Below are positions 46,334 through 54,792 of a stretch of 64,000 bases of DNA, piece after piece. Under the pieces are notes generated by a model. It saw only the letters and a list, made by a program, of their open reading frames with translations, was not told the DNA's origin and searched no databases. The DNA comes from Herbinix luporum. GTDB lineage: Bacteria; Bacillota; Clostridia; Lachnospirales; Lachnospiraceae. How positions within the stretch are numbered: position 1 is the first letter of the stretch; each line of letters begins with the position of its first letter. A program made the translations under genes and the position numbers. Location: positions 1,729,379-1,793,378 of the forward strand of contig NZ_LN879430.1 of NCBI RefSeq assembly GCF_900070325.1, written 5' to 3'.

Positions 46334-48022
46334 TTATTCTACGGATAATAGATAGTAATAAATCGGTTGTCCCCCGTAATGAACTTCCACATCCAAATCA
46401 GGATATAAATTTACCAGTTCATCGCATATTTCATCGGCTTCCTCATCAGTAACTCCTACACCATAATATAGGCTGATTAATTCTGACTCATCATCTACTA
46501 GGCTACTTATCAATTCAATAGTTGTCTTTTTTATATCGTCACCAACACAGTGAATTGTCTTATCTCCAAGTCCCATAATATTGCCTTGCTTAATTTCCCT
46601 GCCGTCGATTACAGTATCTCTTATGGCATAGGTTACTTGACCGGATTTTACCCGGTTCATTTCCTCAGTCATTCTCTCGGCATTTTCCTCCGGAGATTTA
46701 TCATAAACAAAATTAATAATGGCCGTAATTCCTTGAGGCACTGTCTTTGAAGGAATTACAATAATATTTTTATCTTCAGTAAGATGCTTTGCCTGTTCAG
46801 CAGTAAGGATTATATTACTATTATTAGGCAAAATAAAGATATTATCTGCATTTACCTGATCAATTGCATTAAGCATATCTTCCGTACTGGGATTCATGGT
46901 CTGGCCGCCTTCAATTATATAATCTACCCCCAGGCCGGTAAAAATCTCATCTAAGCCTTCACCCATTGAAACTGCAATAAATCCTGCTTTCTTTCTGGGC
47001 TTTTCTTCTACGGGCTTATTTGTATCATCCTTAGCTGCCATGTCAGCTTCATTAGCGGCTTTTTGAGCATCTTTTATTACTTTTTCATTATGCTCTTCCC
47101 GCATATTATCTATCTTCATGTTGGTTAGTGATCCATACGTTAACGCCTTTTGTATTGCCAAACCCGGGTCGTTCGTATGTACATGTACTTTTACAATGTC
47201 TTCATCCGATACGACCACAATGGAATCACCAATTGATTCTAAATAACTCTTAAACTCTTGTTCTGTACCTAAATTATATTCCTTTTCTACCATGATTATA
47301 AACTCGGTACAATAACCGAATTTAATATCTTCTTGGGCAACTCTTTCTATATTAATGCCTGTTACTGATTTTTCCTCTATATTAGTAGCCACAGGTGTTA
47401 TTTCTTTTCCAAGAAGTGCAGCATATGCACCTTTAACAATTTCCAATAGTCCCTGACCACCAGAATCTACAACTTGGGCTTCTTTAAGTACCGGTAGCAT
47501 ATCAGGGGTCCGGGCTAAAACTTCTTCCATATGAGCAATTACTTCCTGACAGAAATAAACCAAATCATCGGTTTTTAGTGCCAGCTCCGCAGCTTTTTCG
47601 GCAGCACCTCTGGCAACAGTCAAGATAGTTCCTTCCTTTGGCTTCATAACAGCCCTGTATGCGGTTTCTACAGCCTTTTTAAGACCGTTGGTTATAACAG
47701 CAACATTAAGTTCATCATAATTTCTTATCTCTTTGGTAAAGCCCCGGAATAATTGTGATAGGATAACTCCGGAATTACCTCTGGCTCCGCGAAGAGAACC
47801 TCCGGAAATTGCCTTAGACAATTCCTCTATGGAAGGATTATTCAGACTATTTACTTCCTTAACAGCGGCCATGATAGTCAAGGTCATATTGGTACCGGTA
47901 TCTCCATCAGGTACTGGGAATACATTAAGTTCGTTAATATATTCCTTCTTCGCTTCTATACATGCAGCTCCGGCAAGAAACATTTTCTTAAATGTTTTTG
48001 CATCTATCGTTTTAACAATCAC
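46334..48022 (-). CDS. fakA: DhaL-domain fatty acid kinase-type protein (FakA/YloV)
   Basis: 562 residues. The N-terminal DhaL (DAK2) nucleotide domain (about 1-200) contains NVFPVPDGDTGTNM, GARGNSGVILSQLFRGF and DSGGQGLL. A middle domain with TEFIIMVEKE and a C-terminal DegV-like/EDD domain (about 340-562) contain ILPNNSNIILTAEQA. In FakA this kinase phosphorylates fatty acids carried by FakB; no FakB is adjacent. The start is GTG 48022, 8 nt after AAGGAGG; an ATG at 48049 lies before the Shine-Dalgarno. It follows the Asp23 gene, the conserved yloU-yloV order. Confidence 0.9.
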   Translation of the reverse strand: MIVKTIDAKTFKKMFLAGAACIEAKKEYINELNVFPVPDGDTGTNMTLTIMAAVKEVNSLNNPSIEELSKAISGGSLRGARGNSGVILSQLFRGFTKEIRNYDELNVAVITNGLKKAVETAYRAVMKPKEGTILTVARGAAEKAAELALKTDDLVYFCQEVIAHMEEVLARTPDMLPVLKEAQVVDSGGQGLLEIVKGAYAALLGKEITPVATNIEEKSVTGINIERVAQEDIKFGYCTEFIIMVEKEYNLGTEQEFKSYLESIGDSIVVVSDEDIVKVHVHTNDPGLAIQKALTYGSLTNMKIDNMREEHNEKVIKDAQKAANEADMAAKDDTNKPVEEKPRKKAGFIAVSMGEGLDEIFTGLGVDYIIEGGQTMNPSTEDMLNAIDQVNADNIFILPNNSNIILTAEQAKHLTEDKNIIVIPSKTVPQGITAIINFVYDKSPEENAERMTEEMNRVKSGQVTYAIRDTVIDGREIKQGNIMGLGDKTIHCVGDDIKKTTIELISSLVDDESELISLYYGVGVTDEEADEICDELVNLYPDLDVEVHYGGQPIYYYLLSVE

Positions 48023-48056
48023 TGATTTTTCCTCCTTAAATGCGGTCATTCCCAGG

Positions 48057-48413
48057 TCAGTCTATAACCCTGACTCCTTCAACGAATATATTTATTTTCT
48101 TTACCTCAAGTCCCGAGAATTCTTCCACATTATATTTAACATTACTGATCAGATTATCAGCAACCGCAGAAATACTAACCCCATAGGAGACAATAATATG
48201 CAGGTCAATCGTGATCTTATTATCTTCAATGGTTACATTTACTCCATGGCTTAAATTATCCTTTTTTAACAGCTTTACGATGCCGTCCTTCATATTAATA
48301 GAAGCCATACCTACAACACCAAAGCATTCTACAGCAGAAGCTCCGGCATATTTTGCTAATACTTCATTTTCAATTAAAATTTCACCAATATCCGTACTCA
48401 TATGTCCTTTCAT
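48057..48413 (-). CDS. Asp23/Gls24 family protein (YloU-like)
   Basis: 118-residue Asp23/Gls24 domain: GEILIENEVLAKYAGASAVE, GVNVTIEDNKITIDLHIIVSYG, and a C-terminal VNIFVEGV-like ending (INIFVEGVRVID). In Staphylococcus, Asp23 associates with the membrane and envelope stress; the single-domain YloU type always neighbours the DhaL gene. ATG 48413 follows GGAGG by 5 nt; an ATG 51 nt upstream is not preceded by a site. Confidence 0.92.
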   Translation of the reverse strand: MKGHMSTDIGEILIENEVLAKYAGASAVECFGVVGMASINMKDGIVKLLKKDNLSHGVNVTIEDNKITIDLHIIVSYGVSISAVADNLISNVKYNVEEFSGLEVKKINIFVEGVRVID

Positions 48414-48511
48414 ATTAACCTCCATTTCTGCGCTGAATAATACTCCCTTTTGAATTTTCCTCACAGGCTTGTATTAGTAGCGCATACACAAACCTGTAAT
48501 CTATTATTAAT

Positions 48512-48541
48512 ATTATAACCAATTAATAGCCAATAAGGCAA
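48512..48541 (-). promoter_or_regulatory. Promoter of the Asp23-DhaL operon
   Basis: Minus-strand TTGCCT (48536-48541), 18-nt spacer, perfect TATAAT (48512-48517), about 100 nt before the Asp23 ATG. Confidence 0.5.
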
Positions 48542-48625
48542 TTAACCTTCTGTGTAAAAATGAGATAACATAACAGTTTCTTGCATAATATATATTACTA
48601 TGAATATTTGGCGGAAGTGAATTAT

Positions 48626-48763
48626 ATGAAGAGAATGATTGGTTTTATCTTATTCTGGATTGCCATTGGAATGACAATTATGCTGTTTATTACAAATGGA
48701 ATATTGGCTATACTTATTATTATACTCTGTTTATTATTGGGTTATAATTTATTTTGCAGTTAA
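48626..48763 (+). CDS. Small hydrophobic membrane protein
   Basis: 45 residues, almost wholly membrane: MKRMIGFILFWIAIGM followed by a second hydrophobic stretch (NGILAILIIILCLLLGYNLF) and a final Cys-Ser. GGAAGTGA lies 5-6 nt before the ATG, which supports translation. I recall similar two-helix proteins in Lachnospiraceae genomes but no name or function. It stands alone between the rpmB terminator and the Asp23 promoter. Confidence 0.6.
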   Translation: MKRMIGFILFWIAIGMTIMLFITNGILAILIIILCLLLGYNLFCS

Positions 48764-48793
48764 ATTTTATTAAAAATTTACAATAACAAAATC

Positions 48794-48817
48794 GGGTGCC
48801 AAGTCCTCCTGACACCC
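48794..48817 (-). terminator. Terminator of rpmB, built from a REP-like palindrome
   Basis: GGGTGTCA / TGGCACCC arms (48810-48817 with 48794-48801 on the minus strand), followed by GATTTTGTTATTG. The arm sequence resembles the palindromes at 37172-37205. Confidence 0.6.
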
Positions 48818-48829
48818 ATCATGTTTTGT

Positions 48830-49015
48830 TTATGCGCGTTCTACTTTACCGGATCTAAGACAGGAAGTACAAACATACATTTTCTTTGCTGCTCCGTTAA
48901 CTTTTACCTTAACAGACTTTATATTGGCTTTCCACATCTTATTTGATCTTCTATGAGAATGACTCACAGCGATTCCAAAGTGAGCACCTTTATCACACAC
49001 TGCACATTTTGCCAT
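48830..49015 (-). CDS. rpmB: 50S ribosomal protein L28
   Basis: 61 residues: MAKCAVCDKGAHFGIAVSHS, RSNKMWKANIKSVKV and CTSCLRSGKVERA. The two CxxC pairs mark the zinc-binding form, as for L32 in this genome. ATG 49015 follows AAGGAGGTG. Own promoter and terminator. Confidence 0.97.
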   Translation of the reverse strand: MAKCAVCDKGAHFGIAVSHSHRRSNKMWKANIKSVKVKVNGAAKKMYVCTSCLRSGKVERA

Positions 49016-49069
49016 TAGAAGCACCTCCTTAGGTATGATTTAGACCCGAATGGCCTTACAAACACATTT

Positions 49070-49098
49070 ATTCTATCAGAATATCAATTATATTGCAA
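49070..49098 (-). promoter_or_regulatory. Promoter of rpmB
   Basis: Minus-strand TTGCAA (49093-49098), 17-nt spacer, TAGAAT (49070-49075). The -35 lies inside the 3' end of the DUF523 gene. Confidence 0.65.
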
Positions 49099-49554
49099 GT
49101 TATTTTTTAGTCTACTAACTTGAGTTTCACCAATTACAATAATGCCAGACTTAGCCAATAAGTCTGCTGTAAGGCCGTTTGCCTTTATCAGATTTCCTGA
49201 AAATGTTCCATCGTATATTGCTCCATAACCACAGGAGGGACTTTTCTCTTTTAAGATGGCATATCGGCACTTATATAGCTTGGCCAGCTTTAAAGTTTCT
49301 TCTGCCCCTTTCTCAAAGAAAGCTGTAACATCCTCTCCTAGGCTGTTAATAACCTTAATACCGATTCTTTCTGCCGGCTTACGGGGTGTACCTAATCCTC
49401 CAAGAATTTCAGGACATACCGGTATTAAATTATAGTTCTCCATCAGGCTTTCTATACCATCTAGCTTAATTTCTTTTCCATCATACCTACAATACAGTCC
49501 TAATAAACAAGCACTTATTAAAATATTCTCTTTTCTAGTACCAGAATGAGTCAT
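49084..49554 (-). CDS. DUF523 family protein
   Basis: 156 residues matching DUF523: ILISACLLGLYCRYDG at the start, LIPVCPEILGGLGTPRKPAE, and LKEKSPSCGYGAIYDGTFSG. Conserved cysteines in CLLGLYC, PVCPE and SPSCGYG suggest a metal or redox role, but no reaction is established. Its start region overlaps the 3' end of ytfJ by 20 nt; the RBS before ATG 49554 is weak, so the exact start is uncertain. Confidence 0.88.
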   Translation of the reverse strand: MTHSGTRKENILISACLLGLYCRYDGKEIKLDGIESLMENYNLIPVCPEILGGLGTPRKPAERIGIKVINSLGEDVTAFFEKGAEETLKLAKLYKCRYAILKEKSPSCGYGAIYDGTFSGNLIKANGLTADLLAKSGIIVIGETQVSRLKNNLQYN

Positions 49555-49975
49555 CGCTCTTTTCTTCCCTGGTTTCCTTTATTTTCTCATCTAGATTATC
49601 TACATTATCTGTATTATCTGTATCAGTGTTTTTCTTGCAATTTTTGCCGGCAAATTTATTAATCATATCAGGTACCATATCAAGAAGTTTACTTATACTG
49701 TCTTTTTCTTTTACATTTACTACCTTTGATGTACCGTTTTGAATTACCAGCACTGAACTGGGAGTGATTTTTCCACCCAGACCACCCCCTGCATTATTTT
49801 TATTATCTCCTGCAAAAGCGCCGGCACCAACACCAAAACTTACCTCAACTAAAGGTAAAATAATTGTACCGTCATCAAATTTTACCGCATCTCCAACCAC
49901 GGTTTTAGTAGTTAAAAAGTTATCCATACCTCTAAATAGTGATTCTACTGTCGCGTTGAAATTGTTATCAGACAT
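49535..49975 (-). CDS. ytfJ: Sporulation protein YtfJ / GerW family
   Basis: 146-residue GerW/YtfJ protein, required for proper germination in Bacillus. The family core is clear: FRGMDNFLTTKTVVGDAV, DGTIILPLVEVSFGVGAGAF, a Gly-rich GDNKNNAGGGLGGKITPS and VLVIQNG. The C-terminal acidic Asn/Asp tail is poorly conserved. RBS AAAGGAGG. It shares one base with the stop of the DUF2953 gene, reproducing the Bacillus ytfI-ytfJ pair. Confidence 0.93.
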   Translation of the reverse strand: MSDNNFNATVESLFRGMDNFLTTKTVVGDAVKFDDGTIILPLVEVSFGVGAGAFAGDNKNNAGGGLGGKITPSSVLVIQNGTSKVVNVKEKDSISKLLDMVPDMINKFAGKNCKKNTDTDNTDNVDNLDEKIKETREEKSDDSFWY

Positions 49976-50889
49976 TATAACGCCTCCTTTAAAAGTTGAT
50001 AATTCATCTTTAATTCTTTAAACCTCTTATCCAATAATAGTTTAATGATTATTATTAATAGTGTCCATAATCTTATTCTGCCTTTAGCATATAGACTACC
50101 TTTAAAAATTTTGTTTTCAAAATCCGGGGTAATCTCTATATTCTCTCCATATATACTGTATAAAATCCCGATTAATCCCAGTGTCTGCCCGGTACTGCAA
50201 GGATCTCCGGTTCCGAATATCAACTTTGCTTTAAGCCTAGTAGGCTTAATATGATTAAATATTTTCTTTAAACTGCCAAGAATAAAGCGAAAACCTTCTT
50301 TATTAATATCATCTTTTATAAATTCAAGTATTAAGGTCAGCTTATTCCTGATATTTAGAAATTTTTTTACTATTACTTTTATTTTATTCTTTATATTTTT
50401 AAATAAAGAAATAAATTTTAACTTTATTTTCTTAAAGAATGAAGTAGAAAAAGATTTATCACCATAACTATGGCTAGTATTAGTATTAATCTTTATTTTA
50501 TCTATCTTTTCTTCATTAATCTTCTCTTTGGGTTTATGAAAATCTTCTCTTTCATAAATATCATTTTTTTTAATTATATCTTTCTTTATTGTTTCCTTAC
50601 TTATATTATTAATTGTTTTTTTTGCAGATTTATTTGAATCATAAACCAGTATTCCAAAAACTCTAATCCATACTCTTTTATTATCATCCGATATAAAAAC
50701 TTTGGCATGCACTAAACGAAGAAGCCAAGAAACACTCCCATCTAGCTTAAATACACCATCATGTTCTATACCTACCCTATAACGGATAGGAACAAATAAA
50801 ACAACCGTTATGATAAAAATAAGCATTCCAATCAAAGCCAAGAAAATAAGTCCTATTATTTTTAATATTGTTAAAATTACGGATATCAT
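49975..50889 (-). CDS. ytfI: DUF2953 membrane protein (YtfI-like)
   Basis: 304 residues. An N-terminal hydrophobic segment (about 5-32) leads into VPIRYRVGIEHDGVFKLDG and VSWLLRLVHAKVFI, the DUF2953 opening. A Lys-rich variable middle (100-200) is followed by the conserved LKAKLIFGTGDPCSTGQTLG, then EITPDFENKIFKGSLYAKGRI and a second TM (about 271-289). Function unknown; it precedes ytfJ with coupled translation, so a spore-envelope role is likely by synteny. Confidence 0.85.
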   Translation of the reverse strand: MISVILTILKIIGLIFLALIGMLIFIITVVLFVPIRYRVGIEHDGVFKLDGSVSWLLRLVHAKVFISDDNKRVWIRVFGILVYDSNKSAKKTINNISKETIKKDIIKKNDIYEREDFHKPKEKINEEKIDKIKINTNTSHSYGDKSFSTSFFKKIKLKFISLFKNIKNKIKVIVKKFLNIRNKLTLILEFIKDDINKEGFRFILGSLKKIFNHIKPTRLKAKLIFGTGDPCSTGQTLGLIGILYSIYGENIEITPDFENKIFKGSLYAKGRIRLWTLLIIIIKLLLDKRFKELKMNYQLLKEAL

Positions 50890-50927
50890 AGTCTATCCAC
50901 CAACCGCCTATTCTATAAAAGCATTCC

Positions 50928-51236
50928 CTATGTAAAATATTCTCTTACGTTAAATGCACCGGTTTCATTATATACTTCCATTATCATATCCTCAACTAAA
51001 CTAATTGCTTCATCCCTGCCTTTAGCCAGGCCCACAATTCTAATATCCCTTTTTTGATAATAAGGAAATAAAAGCTCATTTGCTTCCATAATATCAAAGA
51101 GATTACCGGGCTGAGAGGCAATTGCTATGCAATATACATTAAAGGTTATATTCCTATTATTAATAGCAGTTATGGTCTTGTCCTTTTTTTTCTTCATCTT
51201 ATCGCCAATATATAATTTTGACGCCCATTTTATCAT
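50928..51236 (-). CDS. Unrecognised 102-residue protein
   Basis: Not assigned to a family. A Lys-rich stretch at 14-20 is followed by a mixed alpha/beta domain: NITFNVYCIAIASQ, a helix LFDIMEANELLFPYY, a strand IRIVGLAKGRDEAISLVEDM and a C-terminal helix. No signal peptide or metal motif. RBS GGAGG 7 nt before the ATG is strong, so it is translated. It lies between the 472-residue unknown gene and the ytfI-ytfJ pair, all on one strand. Confidence 0.65.
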   Translation of the reverse strand: MIKWASKLYIGDKMKKKKDKTITAINNRNITFNVYCIAIASQPGNLFDIMEANELLFPYYQKRDIRIVGLAKGRDEAISLVEDMIMEVYNETGAFNVREYFT

Positions 51237-51335
51237 CCGGATACCTCCAAGCTAAAAGCATATATTACGGCCCTTAATGATTATATTATTCCACAAATTA
51301 CCACCGGTAATACAAGATATTTAATCACAGTGAAA

Positions 51336-52754
51336 TTAATAATTCATCATCTCATTAATAATCTCAATACATGCATACTTCTCGGCCAAATCAGAGCATT
51401 TATTAAGTGAATAAAGGACATAATCCATAACCTCGGAATGGTTTTTAAAAAATACGGGCAGTTTATTTAATGTATTGGCCATAATAGCCCTCATAATCAT
51501 ACGGTCACAATTTTGAAATTTAGCTGATAAATCATCTTTAAGCTTATCTACTTCTTTTTGAAGCCTTTCTTTATCTATGGTCTTATATGATTTTTCCTTA
51601 TGCAAGTCTATAAATAGGCTGCCTGATAAAAGGTCTCTGCAAAGAAGTAAGGTATTTAACAACTTATCAGCCATCATAGCTTCTACTAAATTTCTATGTT
51701 TATCACTAATATGATATAAGGCATCCTCTAAGCTTATTAAGTCATACTCTGCTTCCTCTTGGAAACCCTCTAATAATTCAAAACTATTAAGTGTTTCCCT
51801 AGAAAGATCATCCTCCCTGCCGCCGGTAAATGCAAGGTTTATATATCGGATAATAGAAAAAGCCGCTTCTTCTTTCTCCTTATTTCCTGCTTCACATAAG
51901 CCTACATAGGGATTACAGATTAAAATTGTGTAAACATCATTAACAATTCCCATCAGGATATAATATGCGGTTGTTTCCCTCTCTAGAAACAATCCGGCTG
52001 TATAAATTAAGTCAATAGCCCCTTCATATTCTTCCTTAGTAATGTTTTTAAAGTTAATTTTTTCAAGATTAAGTTTCATCTCCCATAGATTGGGATATGT
52101 ATCTTTTTCATCATCAATAAAATCAAGGATGGCAGAGCTTCTTACCATATAGATATAAGTTTCAAAAACATCCTCTTGGACTCCTAAAAGCTCATATAAA
52201 CCATCTTCCAAATAATCAAAGTATTTTTGCTTGGTAATACGGATAGGTAATTGCCCGATTATCTCTTTAATCATTTCATTTATTTGTAGATTATCCTCGG
52301 AATTAAAGATGAAACGTAATACATCCTTAGCATACTCTTCATCATCTTCTAGCTGCTCCATCTCTTTAAATCTATACTCTACACGGTTTAGGGCATATTC
52401 ATATATCTGAAATAAATCCGTATAGGATGTAAGGAGGTTCATCCTAGCTATAATCTTGTTACGAATTTCATCCAGTTCCTCTACCCATTCTTCCAACTCT
52501 TTACCGCTAATATTTTTTAAAGCTGTATCTGATATAAGTTTATTTATTTTACTTAAGGAGTCCAGTAACTGGCTACTCCATTGTTCTTTCTCATCACAAT
52601 ACATCTCATAATAAGTATAATAATCTAAGGCCAGCCTTACAGCTGAATAAGTGTGATAATTATCTGCCACCAAGTTAAAAAAGTTTGGTATGTTTTCCTG
52701 TAAATTTTTATTTCTTATAATATCTTTATATAAGCTTTTTAACTTCTTACTCAT
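51336..52754 (-). CDS. Unrecognised 472-residue all-helical protein
   Basis: No family recognised. The whole protein reads as amphipathic helices rich in Glu, Leu, Ile and Tyr, with no TM segments, signal peptide, nucleotide-binding loop or Cys/His cluster. Segments such as SAVRLALDYYTYYEMY and LIYTAGLFLERETTAYYILMGI suggest a helical-repeat, protein-binding solenoid. RBS GGATGG precedes the ATG. It is followed by the 102-residue unknown gene. Confidence 0.65.
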   Translation of the reverse strand: MSKKLKSLYKDIIRNKNLQENIPNFFNLVADNYHTYSAVRLALDYYTYYEMYCDEKEQWSSQLLDSLSKINKLISDTALKNISGKELEEWVEELDEIRNKIIARMNLLTSYTDLFQIYEYALNRVEYRFKEMEQLEDDEEYAKDVLRFIFNSEDNLQINEMIKEIIGQLPIRITKQKYFDYLEDGLYELLGVQEDVFETYIYMVRSSAILDFIDDEKDTYPNLWEMKLNLEKINFKNITKEEYEGAIDLIYTAGLFLERETTAYYILMGIVNDVYTILICNPYVGLCEAGNKEKEEAAFSIIRYINLAFTGGREDDLSRETLNSFELLEGFQEEAEYDLISLEDALYHISDKHRNLVEAMMADKLLNTLLLCRDLLSGSLFIDLHKEKSYKTIDKERLQKEVDKLKDDLSAKFQNCDRMIMRAIMANTLNKLPVFFKNHSEVMDYVLYSLNKCSDLAEKYACIEIINEMMNY

Positions 52755-52887
52755 TAATTATCCATCCTGTCATTTGAATTTTAATATTCTACTTATCTTG
52801 TATATTATATCAATAACTAATAAAATAAACCAGTTATTTAACATAATTTTAACATTACTTCCCTAAACTACCATAAAACATCTATAT

Positions 52888-52934
52888 ATTTTAATAAGTT
52901 AGTGCCTATTACAAATTATAATAAGCACTAACTT
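52888..52934 (-). terminator. Hairpin after the rhomboid-like gene
   Basis: AAGTTAGTGC and TATTA pair with TAATA and GCACTAACTT, a long stem with one bulge, directly downstream of the stop codon. The T-run on the minus strand is weak. Confidence 0.6.
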
Positions 52935-52962
52935 TATTATTCTATATCAACTTGTCCCTTTA

Positions 52963-53874
52963 CTAATTATTTTTTACATGTTCATGGGTATATAGATGAT
53001 CCATACAGTACTCATAGTTACCCTCACATTTAGAACAGAATCTAAATTCTAAATCATCATTATCAAGTTCTGTTCTTCCACAAACAGCGCATTTATGTCT
53101 TGTAATTACTGTTTTTCCTCTAAACTCAACAACATTGCCTGATTTCATACCTTCCTTCATCTGCCTGCGAAATCTAGCTTTACGCTCAAACTCCCTAGGT
53201 GATATTCTTTGAAAATCCCTGGTGCAAAGAAAGAATATAAAGAAATTAGCTAAGGATACCACAATAGGAATTATTCCCAGGTAAAACTTGTTAACTATTA
53301 AATTATAAATATCTTTTAAATAAATTGCTCCACTAATCCAAGCAAAATATTTAGCCTTTAAGGGAATTATAAAATATAATAAAAACTGTGTATTAGGATA
53401 AATTGCTGCATAGGCAAAAAACATCGAACTATATATAATATCTAAGGGTGGTGAGATAAACATTGATGATAAAAGCAACATAAAATCTCCTAATATATTA
53501 ACTCTATATATCCCATAAACTATAAAAGCAGCTATTATGTTAAAGAATACTGCAGAAAAGAAATATAGGTTTAGTCTAAAAGATCCCCATACACTTTCCA
53601 ATGAGTTTCCTATCAAATAAAATACATACATCCTTATTATTAAAAACAAGACATCTGTAAAAGAACCTATAGTACCTACCGGAATTAAAAAAGTAACTAA
53701 TCTCCATACTTGTCCTTTTAGAACCTGATCAACTTCCAATCCAAGATACATATATGCAAAAGGATAAAAAGTGTATATAATCGCTCCAACTACATATAAA
53801 GATACCACATATTTCATAAGGTTTGGAATAGCATATTTGCTTAATTTCCTTTCCAATAACCTAAAAAACTTCAT
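52963..53874 (-). CDS. Rhomboid/derlin-like membrane protein with C-terminal zinc ribbon
   Basis: 303 residues. Five to six TM segments (about 20-42, 65-90, 98-123, 127-155, 160-180, 190-217) have a rhomboid-like layout. GQVWRLVTFLIPVG fits the conserved Trp-Arg loop, and MYVFYLIGNSLESVWG the TM2 region. No GxSG motif is present in TM4 and no catalytic His in the last helix, so it is probably not a protease; derlins and iRhoms are similarly inactive. The cytosolic tail has Cys262-x2-Cys265, Cys280-x2-Cys283 and a further Cys290-x2-His293, probably zinc-binding. ATG 53874 follows AGGTG; a GTG lies 9 nt earlier. Confidence 0.7.
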   Translation of the reverse strand: MKFFRLLERKLSKYAIPNLMKYVVSLYVVGAIIYTFYPFAYMYLGLEVDQVLKGQVWRLVTFLIPVGTIGSFTDVLFLIIRMYVFYLIGNSLESVWGSFRLNLYFFSAVFFNIIAAFIVYGIYRVNILGDFMLLLSSMFISPPLDIIYSSMFFAYAAIYPNTQFLLYFIIPLKAKYFAWISGAIYLKDIYNLIVNKFYLGIIPIVVSLANFFIFFLCTRDFQRISPREFERKARFRRQMKEGMKSGNVVEFRGKTVITRHKCAVCGRTELDNDDLEFRFCSKCEGNYEYCMDHLYTHEHVKNN

Positions 53875-54010
53875 CCATAACACCTGTGCCTTTCATATAA
53901 GATTAAAAGCTTTATCATATAAATAAAATTACAACTTTTATTATATTGTTTTATATTTCCTTTGTCAAACAAAACTATTAAGCTTATTAATTGGCATAAG
54001 TACTAAAAAA

Positions 54011-54047
54011 ACTGTTTCAAAATATTTAGCAGCTTATTTTGAAACAG
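54011..54047 (-). terminator. Terminator of the LysM gene
   Basis: Perfect 13-bp stem (CTGTTTCAAAATA / TATTTTGAAACAG) followed on the minus strand by TTTTTTTAG. Confidence 0.85.
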
Positions 54048-54074
54048 CCTTAATTTATATTTTCTTATTGACTT

Positions 54075-54398
54075 TTAATCATTTATAGGCAGCAAAATAG
54101 TTGTCCCCGGCATCAACATAATAGAATCAATATCATTTGCTTCCATCAAATCCCCCAGATTTATCCCCTTCTTTTCTATAATGCTTCCTAAGGTATCCCC
54201 TTCCTCCACTATATATCTTGTGAAATCATTATATTTGTTCTGCGGTACACAGGGTAGGCAAATAACATCACCGATACTAAGATTATATACATTGATATAT
54301 GGATTAGCCATTATAATTGCCTCTATATCCACATTATATCTTCTGCTTATGGAATATAAGGTATCCCCTTTTTTAATTTCATAATAGATGCAAAACAA
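54075..54398 (-). CDS. Double LysM-domain protein
   Basis: 107 residues made of two LysM repeats: YYEIKKGDTLYSISRRYNVD (about 5-50) and YIVEEGDTLGSIIEKKGINL (about 60-105), which bind peptidoglycan or chitin-like glycans. There is no signal peptide, as in some spore-coat or intracellular LysM proteins. The best start is TTG 54398, 6 nt after AAGGAG; the ATG at 54419 has no RBS. Monocistronic. Confidence 0.8.
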   Translation of the reverse strand: MFCIYYEIKKGDTLYSISRRYNVDIEAIIMANPYINVYNLSIGDVICLPCVPQNKYNDFTRYIVEEGDTLGSIIEKKGINLGDLMEANDIDSIMLMPGTTILLPIND

Positions 54399-54635
54399 TT
54401 TGATCTCCTTCCCGGTCATGAATAGATTACTACATTGATTAATTCTATTATATTCATTATTTGTATAAATGGGATTATATTACTTGCAAATTGTTATACA
54501 TAAAGCAACAAATGGTAGAATAAATAGCAAAATTGCGACTTATACATATCATATTATTAATATATTTACAGATTAAAATAATAATTTTTTAGAAGTATTT
54601 TACCGTTTCTTATAGTTTATATAATAATTACGATG

Positions 54636-54664
54636 TTGAACTTAATAATTTTGTATCGTATAAT
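54636..54664 (+). promoter_or_regulatory. Promoter of the tandem activase gene
   Basis: TTGAAC (54636-54641), exactly 17-nt spacer, perfect TATAAT (54659-54664), giving a ~120-nt leader. Confidence 0.75.
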
Positions 54665-54722
54665 ATAGAAAGTCTATTTTGTGTTATTATGGTAACCACC
54701 CTTAGTCCATAGCAAGACATGT

Positions 54723-54752
54723 ATGAGTAATGCATATATATGTATTGCTCAT
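54723..54752 (+). promoter_or_regulatory. Leader inverted repeat (operator or RNA hairpin)
   Basis: ATGAGTAAT and ATTGCTCAT (one G-T pair) flank GCATATATATGT, an almost complete 30-nt dyad, about 40 nt before the start codon and ~55 nt after the likely transcription start. Confidence 0.5.
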
Positions 54753-54792
54753 TTATCAAGTAAAATAAGGGTATTTATATAAGGAGTAAGTT

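Larger units (their letters stand above)
54399..54792. other. Intergenic region, ~390 nt, between divergent genes
   Basis: Very AT-rich. It holds the upstream region of the LysM gene, a sigma-A promoter for the large activase gene (54636-54664) and an inverted repeat in its leader (54723-54752). I see no further gene or known RNA in it. Confidence 0.6.
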
